From Gnetum montanum (taxonomy: Eukaryota; Streptophyta; Gnetopsida; Gnetales; Gnetaceae): a stretch of DNA of 51,068 nt. The position numbers and the translations under genes were made by a program. The stretch lies in contig MNCI01003606.1 in the NCBI GenBank assembly GCA_015680685.1, positions 176,182-227,249 of the forward strand, read 5' to 3'. Below the pieces are notes generated by a model, which was given only the letters and a program-made list of their open reading frames with translations, ran no database searches and had not been told where the DNA came from. Within the stretch, counting starts at the first letter, position 1; each line of letters starts with the position of its first letter. This document shows positions 34,830-45,369 of this stretch, one piece after another.

Positions 34830-35430
34830 GAGCATAGTAGGACAAAGTAAGCCTAAAAGAAGCCAACAAGGTCATAATATGATGAACAAAGATCACAAAA
34901 GATGGATCAAGGTGGAATGAGATGGAACCAAGGCCAAATGATGTTAAATGATGTAGAGTAAGGGCCAAATAAAGGTCAAAACCATGCAAAATGATGTCAA
35001 ACAAGGTCAAATGATGGTAAATGCTCTCAAAATATGATAAAATAAGGCCAAATGATGTCAAAATGATGTAAAATGATACTAAATGAGGTCAAAATGTTAC
35101 AAAATATTATCAAATGATGTCAAGTGATACCAAATGATGCCAAAATGATACCAAATGATGTCAAATGAGATTGAATAATAGAAAAATGATGAAAAAATAA
35201 CAAAAAATGATGGAAATGATTAGAAATGATATAAAATGGTGTTGAAATGGTGGAAGATGTTGTATAATGGTGTTGAAAGACATCAAATGACATAAAAATG
35301 ATACCAAATGATAACAAATGATGGAAAATGGCATTGAATAGGTTCAAACAATGGTAAACAAGATCAAACGACATCAAAACAATGTAAAAATGGCACCAAA
35401 TAGTATTAAATGATGTATAAGGACTTCAAG
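34830..35430. repeat. Degenerate AAATGATG minisatellite, copy 2
   Basis: The same roughly 10-bp word family as 680-1,175, in the same position after B pol. The antisense open frames 34,819-35,061 and 35,120-35,377 (rich in HHLTSFGII words) are simply translations of the repeat. Confidence 0.85.
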
Positions 35431-36236
35431 CATGGTTGAACAAGGTTAAACTTGGTTGGAAGTAATGTTAAATGTTAATATTTATTTTTAGGTATTTTTC
35501 TAGTCTAAATAGGGCAAATTCTACTAAAAGTATATCATAGATTGCTGAAATAAGTAGAAATTTGGTGAAAACATGTTATAAATTATCAAAATAATTAGAA
35601 ATATATAGAAAACATGCTATAAACTATCAAAATAAATAAAAAATCTTGTAAAAATGAGAGAAACCTTGTAAAATAGAAAAATGTTGTGAAATGTATATGT
35701 AAACTCCTAGAAAAGTGATTCTTTGTGGTAAAAATACTTTAAAAACCTAAAAATTTGTGTTTTCAATGTGTAGATACCATCTTTCCACCTTGTGAATATT
35801 GTGTGTCATGTACAAAACATAGGAGGCCTATTTAGGCTATATTTGGACTATATGGGTGAAGTTTTAATCTTGTTTGTACTTCATACATTACTTTATACAT
35901 TGTTTCAGCATGTGGGACATGAAGCTCTAATATGTGAACATTCTAAATATGAACTAGAATGACAATGGGCTATTCTCATAATGTGTGGGAAGTTTGGACT
36001 AGATTTTAGACTTCAAAGATCCACTAGGATAGTTTGTGACTACTATGGATCAAGCCAATGATGTATGGGACTCATCTTGGTGGTGTTTGTGCTTGTTTTG
36101 ACTTGGTTATTATTGTCATAGATTCTATACGTTGGTTCTACCTATGGAACTTTCATCCTCAATGTATGGAGCCCCTTACACCACTTTGTGATGATTTCAA
36201 TTGAATTTATAACTTCTCAAGACTCCCAGTGCAAAG
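35431..36236. repeat. A-rich spacer and truncated TGTGTGG array, copy 2
   Basis: The stretch 35,440-35,760 parallels 1,176-1,490. From about 35,761 come GTGTGTCATG, AGCATGTGGGACATGAAG, AATGTGTGGGAAG and ATGTATGGGA words like the array at 1,500-2,800. The array is cut short at 36,241 by the LTR of element D. Confidence 0.6.
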
Positions 36237-36241
36237 GCTAG

Positions 36242-37168
36242 TGTTGGGAAAGATGTCTTTCTAAAATCTCCATTTTGGAAAGATGTCTTTATCTGGTGAA
36301 AGATGTCTTTCTAAAACTAGCCTACATTCTATGAATACATCTTTGTCTAGTAAAGATGTCTTTGCCTAAGATCTTAAGGATGTCTTTCCTTGAGTATCCT
36401 TCAATTATTGCAAAATTTCTATTGTTTCTCAGAGACATCTTTTTACAACTTCCTTTGCATGATGAATTCTTTATTCCTTATCCATGATAATCAAACTTGT
36501 ACAAACCTTCTAGTCTTGATTGAAGGTTTTTTCCTAGAAGCACAACAATCACATACATACACAAACAACCTATGTTCTCCATTTTCCTTAAGGTTTTGAC
36601 ATACCAAAAGATCAACAAAGTCAAGATTAATTTTTTCCTTTACAACAATTTTCAAGCACTTTACTTTAAATGCATTTTACTTTCCTATGCTTCGGAAACT
36701 AATATTTATTATATAACAGTGAGAGTATGACCACTTCAAGCATGTTATATTAATGCTTGGTAATTCGATTAGTGGATACTTAGTGTGCCAAATAGTAAAC
36801 ATTTGGTAACCTAACAGCATTATTATAGGTTTAGGATGGGTACGAAATGTGGAAACAAATGTTCTATGCTTAGGATAGTTTAGATTATTCTTAATGTTAT
36901 AATTAATTAAAAAATTAATATTCTAATTAATTTATTATTTTAATATTTTTATAATAAAAATAAGAAAATATGAACATGTTATGCCTCAGTCACACTTAAC
37001 CATACCAATTGAGCCAACACATGTGATAATTTGGAAGACAATGACTAGCTACATCAAGCTTAATTATATAGAATACTAACCACCTAAGATTCCATAGAAT
37101 TCAATCAAATTGTGCATACACACTTGTGATTTGTATGGTTGGGCATAGGAAACACTTACCACTCATCA
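36242..37168 (+). mobile_element. Element D 5' LTR
   Basis: It begins TGTTGGGAAAGATG and ends TTACCACTCATCA, directly followed by a PBS, so this is a 5' LTR. The 3' half shares blocks with the element A LTR (TTGGTAACC, GGTTTAG, GGAAGACAATGA, TTGTATGGTTGG), while the U3 part is unrelated and carries five GATGTCTTT repeats at 36,250-36,385. The preceding five bases GCTAG would be the target duplication. The matching 3' LTR is not in the window because B copy 3 interrupts D. Confidence 0.8.
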
Positions 37169-37190
37169 CATAATGTCATTGTTACTATTG
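37169..37190 (+). promoter_or_regulatory. Primer-binding site of element D, decayed
   Basis: ATAATGTCATTGTTACTATTG aligns with the element A site and the form TTGGCGTCGTTGCC, again mainly by G-to-A and C-to-T changes. Confidence 0.55.
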
Positions 37191-37619
37191 TGCATATCTC
37201 TTTGCATAAATCTATCCCTCTTTAACATGGAGCAGCCTAGCCTTGGCCTCCTAGTTGGCTCTATTCCTTTACCTTCCCTTTTCTTCTTATAATTCCAGTG
37301 AGTTGCATTCATTCTTCTAGTTTCCAAACTTGTTTCTTAGATCTTCATGTTATATTCTTTGACTGTAACCCACTATTCCATCATTTCCTTCCATTCTAAT
37401 TTCTACTACTATTACTGCTCCCTTATTCAGTATCATTTAATCCAATTATACATAGCCTACTCCTATACATTGTTCTAATATTATTTCATTAGTCTTACTT
37501 TTCTTAGAAGCACATGGACCTATTAATTATATGCATCCTACTTTAACCCTTTTACCTATAATTGTATCTCAACCTAGACCATATCTTCATGGTGCTAATC
37601 CACAACTCTTGGTATGACT

Positions 37620-38760
37620 TAGAAGGTTATGACTCATCTTTAGAGTAATGAAGATAAAATAGTGAAGATATTGGCTATGCAATGTAGCTCCCCCATCTAT
37701 CTAGATCAAGTTCTAAATGATCCTATTAGTCTATTAGTTCTTATGTGTATTCTACCTTAAGGAGTCTCACTGCTAGTGTTTACTACATACAATTGAAAAA
37801 CAGGAGACCTAATGAATCATGTGATTATAATCATAGATAAGTGCATGCTTCTTGATCCCTATCCTCGTATTGTGCTTATATGCAGTTCTAAATGACTTTT
37901 TGGAAGAGCACTTGAATGGTATAGGTCTCTAACTAATTATTCCATCACTTATTTGGAAGAATTGCTAGCTACTTTTATTAAGTGCTTTAAGTTTAATTTA
38001 TCTTAAAGTAGTAGCATCATGTCCTTTGTGGAAATTAAATAAGATCCTAATAAATGTATTAACAAGTTCATCTATTAATGGATAATTGCATCCATCAATT
38101 TGCCATACCACCTAGAGAAATGTCACCTATAATACATCTTTGAAGTTGCAATGATTGATTACATTCATAAAAGGATGAATTACCCTAAGTGTCAGTCTTT
38201 AAAGATGTCTTTCTAGGTATCAGTCACATTGAAGAAGTTGTAATTCAATGTGATAAATAAGAAATTATATCAATCTAGAATAAAGCTAACAAAGCCATAA
38301 AATAAGAGAAAGTATAGCCAATGTCACAAATAAAGTCTTCTATTTAAAAAGGATAGAATGGTGCTCCTATAAATTTTGCATCTCCTTCAATTTAGTAATG
38401 TAGAGCTCAAAGGAACAAAGACTAAAATATAAAAATACCCATGAGATATTTTCAATTTCTTAATAATCTATTTACATATGACCACTTAAGTAGGAACTAG
38501 GTATTTCATCAAATGAGGGCACAATATTGTTGAATCCAATTTACAGTAATAAACCCTTTTCAAATATAATAGGAAGATCCCAAAGTTCCAAAATGATATG
38601 GTTATAGAAAATATTGTTATTATCATGAGATTGTTGAACATAATATAGATAACTACAAAAACCTAAACGTAAATATTTAGGATCTTATAGATAAAGGTAA
38701 AATAGTGGTTGAAAATGAACCATCAATAATGTGTCTTGAAAACTATCAGGTAGAAGTTTT
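37620..38760 (+). pseudogene. Element D gag, degraded
   Basis: The Gag core reads IMSFVEIK, then DPNKCINKFIY, then VAMIDYIHKRMNYPKCQSLK at about 38,010-38,205, matching the K-Q-x-x-N-E-S-L-x-x-F block of plant gypsy Gag. A nucleocapsid motif CYYHEIVEHNIDNY (38,615-38,656) has the C-x2-H-x4-H-x4-C layout, with Tyr in place of the final Cys. It is followed by NLNVNI and DLIDKGKIVVEN, typical of this lineage. Many stops. Confidence 0.75.
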
Positions 38761-39535
38761 TAAAGATTATTTGGAAATTGAAAATTTTATATCTACCTTC
38801 TATCTAAAAAGAAATCCTTATAACTCTCCTATAGAAAAATTATATGTCATGCACTAGTTTAACTATATGAATCATAGATATTAATCATCATCACCTAAGA
38901 AGCCATATATGATTTTTTTGGTTGGACTACACAACATCCTTCTCATCACCTACCAATTTTTCACATGCATTCTATCACATAAATTCAACTATTCATAAAT
39001 CAACATCCCATTTACCTAACTATCCATTTGTGGGGTTACATCATATAATTCCCACTTCTTACTGTCATCCCCCAAACTCAGCTAAATGAATCATAATACT
39101 TATTTTATCAACCAATTCATTTGTCCTACTTGCATCTTATTCCATTACTATCCTTTTAAAATAAAAAAAACTTGTTCTCATACTATCCAATCATTTCCAT
39201 TTTCCTAATTCAGAATCCTCATATATATTGATTAAAACAATAAATCATAATAGGATAAAGGGAAAGGAAAGGTTTCTAATATGCCTAAAACATTTTATAA
39301 AACATAGAAAAGAGTCTCTTTTGAAAAATAATAAGAATTTGCTACTTCAAATAGGTTTCCTCCTACATCCAATCTAGTACAACTAGTTATAGTTGCAACT
39401 AATACACAAATACCTTAGCTAGTGGACAACAAAGCATTGCAACAAATGAATACAATTGTCTAATATAAAGGGACAAACCTATTCCTATTATTGCGATTGG
39501 AAAAATCAATTGCTGAAAAGAATCAATGGATCTGG
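38761..39535 (+). other. Element D interior, decayed
   Basis: Readable fragments (VSFEK, then NRFPPTSNLVQLVIVATN near 39,320-39,420) suggest the gag-protease linker, but no catalytic motif is visible. It ends where the family B LTR starts at 39,536. Confidence 0.4.
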
Positions 39536-40837
39536 TGAACAAAAGTCCTTAACCCAAAAATCCTTAGGGCCTCTAGAAAAATGGGATTTGGGGTGCTTTG
39601 GCTAGTTTGGTAGAACAACTAGGGACTTATGAAATGTAAAACTGGATAAATAATATAGTTGTAGATCAAGGTAATATAAATGCACTAAAATAGATGATAA
39701 ATTTAATCTGAACACAAACCAAAATTTTAAAATTTATTTTACTAAGAATAAAATAAAGAAGAGTTAAGAGATTGTATACAAGGTGTACTTGAGAGGGCAA
39801 TAGGAGGGTTCACTTGAGCAGGGATTTAGGGATTATTGAAGCTGATGTGTTTAAATCCATGATCCAAATGTCTTTCCACTCCCAATTCTATTGAACCTCC
39901 TTTGTTACTACTCCAAATCTACAACATTGGTCATTGTTAGGAGTGTGAGAAAAGTGGAAAATTTGGATGCTAGATTGCTCCACATTGGGATTTGGAAATC
40001 CCCAAAGTGCCACATTAACACCAAAAATCCACAAGTTTGAGGGTGATAATGCTTCCACACTAGGGTTTAAAAGAATGTAAGAATTGGAGATTACAAGAGC
40101 TATTAAGTTCTTGAAATGCCCCAAGTGGTGGAATTATTTCTTGGATAGATGTATATATGCTTCATTATATTCAAATGCCAAAAAAGTGGAACCTTGAGAA
40201 AAATTGTTGAACTAGTATTTAGGTTATGGAATTGCCAAAATGTTTGTATGCCAAAATTTTTTGAACCTGTAAATGGTGCTTGATGCTAATTTTTATAGGT
40301 CTTGGGCCATTAATGGGGCTATAAAAGGGATATGATTTAGTTGTAATTTGTTGCATAATGGTTTCAAATTGGTTGCCAGATTGCTACAAATTTCTACCTC
40401 ATGTAGGTAAGATGGGTGGTCAAACTTGGGGGTTACCATATATAGTAAGTGACTCCCACCATGACCATTCTATTTACTATAAATAGTAATAAGGACACAC
40501 CTTCTATGCTAGAGATGAATCTTTCACATTGATCCTTCTACCATCATTGCCGAAGTAATTGGTCAATGTTGGAGTGCATGGAGTGATGAAATTTGGCTAT
40601 TGTGCTTCCACACTAGGGGGATGCAATTTCCATGCTAAAGGAGAATGGTTTCCAAGCTAAGCATGTAGTCTCCATGCTGGGGGAAAAGGTTTCCAAGATA
40701 ATGGAAAACCCCCAACCTCTCCACACTAGGGGTGCATAAGATCTACCCCCTGCAAGTGTTTCTAGCATGGAAAAATGTATACCCCCATAAAACCCATCAA
40801 ATTGCCATTTTTGACATTCCAAAAGACATTTTTGACA
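39536..40837 (-). mobile_element. Family B copy 3: 3' LTR (minus orientation)
   Basis: It spans TG at 39,536 to CA at 40,836-40,837 and aligns with 29,638-30,840. On the minus strand it starts TGTCAAAAATGTC directly after a polypurine tract. It includes CTTCCACACTAGGG and CCATGCTGGGGGAAA words (40,600-40,760) like those of the 190-bp array further right. A minus-strand TATA-like CTATATATGG lies at about 40,436-40,445. It was inserted into element D. Confidence 0.7.
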
Positions 40838-40848
40838 TCCCCCAAGTT
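40838..40848 (-). promoter_or_regulatory. Polypurine tract of family B copy 3
   Basis: On the minus strand AACTTGGGGGA precedes the LTR start TGTC, the expected PPT-LTR junction. The same word ACTTGGGGGATG also occurs on the plus strand at 40,877-40,888. Confidence 0.65.
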
Positions 40849-40888
40849 CAAATATAGATACTAGATGATGTTTTTCACTTGGGGGATG

Positions 40889-41334
40889 AGTATTTGACCA
40901 CTTATGAGGTATAAAAAAATATGGAATATGTGAGATTACCCTCTATGGATTACAATCTTCACATTTACAATGAAGTTTTACCTTGAGTTTCATGGGTTGA
41001 AAGCTACATGATTGGAATTAGCTATAACATATAGAGCTTTGTGGTGTTTTAATAGTCCCTCTTCATTGGTACCTAGAGGATTGTCTCAAGAGGCACTAAA
41101 AAAGAATACAAAACACCATTGCATATTATAACAGTACAATACATATAGGCCACATGAGATGATAAAACCAAGCTATCTAGGTCATTGAAGTTACTAGTTT
41201 AAGGTCAAGGCAAGCTATGGTACTAGTTTAAGATCCTTGTAGGCCATGTTACCTATTTAACATCATAGAAACCATTTAAATAGGCTTGCTTATCGATGAT
41301 TTGTCAGCTACATGTAGTATGTATTTAGATAGGA
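40889..41334 (-). other. Spacer between PPT and integrase end, B copy 3
   Basis: No coding signal. It contains a CTAGTTTAAG-GTC word repeated near 41,200 and 41,225. Equivalent to 30,841-31,414. Confidence 0.4.
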
Positions 41335-44300
41335 ATGATTAACTAGATTAGCTAGCTCATTCCCATCCATGTTGGCTATCCTAAATGCTCTGTTACCATA
41401 GGAGTTTCTGATAAGGAAGGGTCCTCACTAGTTGGTTGAGAATTTATTTGCATGCTTGTTGATGGCTTTGAGAACCAAGTCACCCTCCTTGATCTTACGC
41501 ATGGTCAAGTTATGGTGATGTTGTCACTTCTACCTCTCTTGATAGTGTTGGAAGTGAGCAAGCTTTTGCATATGTAGCTCCTCCACCAAGTCTAGGGCTA
41601 CTATTCACAACTTCTTATTCTACTCATTACTAATGAAGTTGGTCAAGGCTACTTGAAGTGATGGTACCAACAATTCAAGAGGTAAAATAGCTTTAGAACC
41701 ATAAACCAAGCTATAAGGGGTCATATCAATTTCCATGTGATAGGTTGTTTTGTATTTCCATAGTGCATGTACAAGCTGCTCATGACATTTATGCTTGCTT
41801 TTGTTGAGCATCCTTTTAAGTAAGTTGATGATGGCCTTGTTGCTTGCTTCTACTTGTCCATTGGCTTGAGGATGATAAGGAGACGAGAAAGAATTCCTAA
41901 TGCCTAGGTCATGAAAGAAATCTTTTGTTTCTTGGCTACTAAATTGTAGTCCATTATCTATAACTATGGTCATGGGTATGCCAAAAGGAGCTACAATGTT
42001 ATCTAGGATGAATTTTTAGGCTTGCTCAAATGTAGTCTTTCTTAGGATAATAGCCTCAACCCACTTTGTAAAGTATCTAGTTGTGGTGATGATGAAGCTA
42101 TGTCCTATGAAAGACTTAGGCATTATGGGTCCAATGATATCCAACTCCCATCATTGAAATGACCATGTTATTTGAGTGGTATGAAATTTGGTTGGTGGTA
42201 CATGTATAAGGCTGCTATATCATTGGCATGTGTCACATTGCTTAACCTTCTACAAGTGGTCATTTTCCATATGGGACTAGTAGTAGCCTAACTATATAAT
42301 ATTACCTAACATATCTTTAAATCCTATATGTCCCCAAAAATACCTTTGTGAACCTACTCTAGGAATATTCTAGCTTTGGTTTTACCTAGACACTTTAGGA
42401 GTATGCCATCATAGGATTGTTGACATAATGTGTTATCACCTAAGATGTCATATTTCTTCAATCACTTGTGTACAACATCCTTCTAAGTAGTAGTCAGGCC
42501 TTGTGAGGATTCACCATGCATAAGATAAAAGTTGATATCATCATACCACTCCTTGGGAGGAGTAGTATGAATGATGGCCACAAAGGTATCCTTAGTGTTC
42601 TATGTGATGGGAGTAGCATAGTCCATGGTTAAGGTGGAAAACTTATTGAATACATCTAGTGTCACACTAGGGGCTGATGTTCCAATTGCATTAGCTATGG
42701 CATTCTTTTTTTTGGGGTATGTGTTGGATATCAACGTCTATGAATTACTGTAGCAATTGTTTTCCTAGGTCACAGTAAGGTTGTAAGTGCTTGGCCTTAC
42801 ATGCATAGACATCAATTACTTGGTTAACTATGAGTTGTGAATCACCTTTGGTCACTAAGTGTCTAATTACTAGGTCATGAGCTACGAAGGATCAAATTTC
42901 ACCAGAAGGGAATGTTATGATGGCAATGGAACTAGGCCCATGGACAACTGAACCTCTGTCAAAGTGCATGAATACGTCATAACCCTTGGGCACTTGGCTA
43001 ATAGTGTTAACATGCTCATCAAGGAACTTAGGATCTATGGATATTTGGTCATCAACTAGTAAAACTGTAAGCTATATGACTATATCTTAACCTTTGGTTG
43101 AGGATTGATAGATGTAATGAAGGTCAAATTCTATTGTTATGGCTTTCCATTGAGCTATATGACTACTTTTTTAAATGTTGATCATTATGGCTTTGAGTAT
43201 GTTGTCCTTGAAAATTATTTTGACTTGGATTTTAAAAAGGTAGTATCTCCACTTCTTCAAAGAGAAGACTAGTGCTAGATAGTACTTCTTCACTTCAGTG
43301 TATTGGGTCTTGTTGGAAACTAACATGTGGACAAGGTAATATACATGCATTTATGCTCTGTCATCATGTTTTTAACATAGTAGAGAGGAAATGGATGTAT
43401 CAAATATGTTAAGATAGATGTAAGATGGTTTACCCTCTTGCGGAGGATAGACTATCAGTAGTGGTGTCAACTAATTCTTAAGGTTTTCAAAGGCCTTTTG
43501 GAATTGAGCATTCCACTCATAGTGAACCCCTTTCTTAAGAAAGTGCTACATGGATTGTAACTTATTTGTAAGCCTAGAAATAAATATGTGAATAAATTAC
43601 AATATGCCTTCAATCCATGATGTTTGTTAAGGTTGGTAGGCACTACTAATTTAGATGTGTCCTTAACCTTATCAAGATTGACATGTATCCCTACTTCAGA
43701 GACTACAAAGCCAAGAATCTTACCAGTCTTGATACCAAAGACACATTTCTTAGGATTGACCCTAACCTTGTACTTAAGACATCATTTGAGCACAAGATCT
43801 AGGTCATTAGCATGGTCGCTGACCACTTTAGACTTAACAACTATATCATCTATGTAATCATTGAGCAAACCTAATATGTAATCTTTGAATATATAGGTCA
43901 TGACTCTTTGATAGATTGCTCTAGCATTATTAAGGTCAAAGGGCATCATAGTATAGCAAAAGGTACCCCATGGGTTCATAAAGGTCATGCTAAGTTGGTT
44001 CTCTAGGTTTATCCTAATTTGGTTATATCCCAAGAATCAATCCATAAAGAACAATAACACATGTCTAGCCATAGTATCGATGTTGGTCAATACTAGGCAA
44101 ACATAAGTCATCCTTGATAGTTTCTTTATTTAGATCTCAAAAATTAATGCAAATATGGATACTTGCATTTTTCTTAGGGACTACCACTATGTTGGACACC
44201 CATTCTACATAGTCAATAGCCCTAATGAAATCAACTCAGTAGAGCTTTGAGATCTCATCATGAACTAACAAGGCCAAATTAGGTCTAATTTTGTGCACTT

Positions 44301-44770
44301 TTTGTTTAACAAGACTAATGCTAGGGTCTAGTATGATGTTGTGTTGCACTAGGCATGGATCTAGGCCTAGCATATCTTCATATCACTAGGTAAAGACATT
44401 AATGTTACTTTGTAGGACCTTGGCAATGTCTTGAGCATATTGAGGTTCCAATGAGGAAGTTAGTTTAAGGGTTTTCTCCTTACCACTATGTGTTGTGATA
44501 GGGACCTTAATTAGAGAGTCTTCAGTTATGTCCCCTACCTCAAAATCAAAGGTTTTAACTAGGTTTTAAAGCCATTTTAGAGGTTTCTCTATTGAGGCTA
44601 TGTGGTATACAAGACTCTCAGGCTCAAGATCTAGGAAATTAGGGTCAATACATTATTCAACATCACCATGAGGTCCATGTAGATATAAAGGTAAATTGAT
44701 TTGCTCCCAGGTACTCATACTTTGATCCTGCATATCAATCAAAAGCATATTAAGTGGCACCTAGGTAAAA
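41335..44770 (-). pseudogene. Family B copy 3: gypsy pol, best preserved copy
   Basis: Right to left: a pre-RT segment (QDIAKVLQSNINVF; LGLDPCLVQHNIIL; HKIRPNLALLVHDEISKLY); RT at 44,300-43,640 with GYNQIRI, PWGTFCYTMMPF and YIDD inside the open frame 43,782-44,033; RNase H at about 43,010-42,640 (HGPSSIAIITFPSGE, VTKGDSQLIVNQV); integrase at about 42,420-41,340. The open frame 41,620-41,973 keeps Asp (VIDNG) and Glu (QANGQVE) separated by exactly 35 residues. The C-terminal part has KIKEGDLVLKAINKHANKFS and GPFLIRNSYGNRAF. Frameshifts and stops between the domains still make it inactive. Confidence 0.92.
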
Positions 44771-45369
44771 ATGAATAAATAATGCCAAAATGCTATAAAC
44801 ATTATGCAAATAAATATGAATCTAATGCAAACAAGGCCATCCAAGGTCATCCATGAGATAGGGACAATTTGAAAAAGTACCATAAAGACCAAACACAGGT
44901 CAAATAATAGCAAATATAAGAAATAAGGCTACAAATGGTCAAAAAAGCCACAATTTTTCTAGTTTTAGGCCTTAGCAAGCCATGATGGTAGCTTAAGGCC
45001 TTAACGAGCCATGTTCACATGGTGTTAAATGGTGATTAGGAAATGTCAAACCCTACTATTTGATACCATTCAAAGGTCAAAAAAGGTAAATAAGACTATA
45101 ATAAGACAAATAAAGAACATATAAGGCTATATAAAGGCTATAGAAGGTCAATAATGTAACACAAGTCCAAAAAAAACTATTCAAAACACTGTAATAAGGC
45201 AAAAATCAAGCAAAACATGCTACATATAGTGAAATTTAGCTAATATAGGTAAAAAAAGATTATTTTTTGCTAGTTTTAGGCCTTAATGGACCATGTTTTG
45301 AGGCTTCAAGGCTATTAGATGAGTTTGGGCATTAGTCAGGGTTGCTTCTGGGCTATTTAGACTTAAAAA
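44771..45369. other. Spacer beyond B copy 3 pol; minisatellite weak or absent
   Basis: Here the AAATGATG block of copies 1 and 2 is reduced to scattered AAGGTCAAATAATAG and AAGGCTATA words. GGCCTTA-GCAAGCCATG is repeated at 44,967, 44,996 and 45,280. No coding. Confidence 0.45.

Noticed and set aside
34819-35377. Antisense ORFs of 80 and 85 codons rich in HHLTSFG-type words
   Set aside because: They are translations of the AAATGATG minisatellite, with no domain and no conservation beyond the repeat.
40320-40480. Plus-strand TATAAAAGG and TATAAATAG boxes in the family B LTR
   Set aside because: The LTR is oriented to the minus strand (PPT at 40,838-40,848), so these are probably chance AT-rich matches.
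43624-43857. Plus-strand 77-codon ORF
   Set aside because: It is antisense to the family B copy 3 reverse transcriptase.
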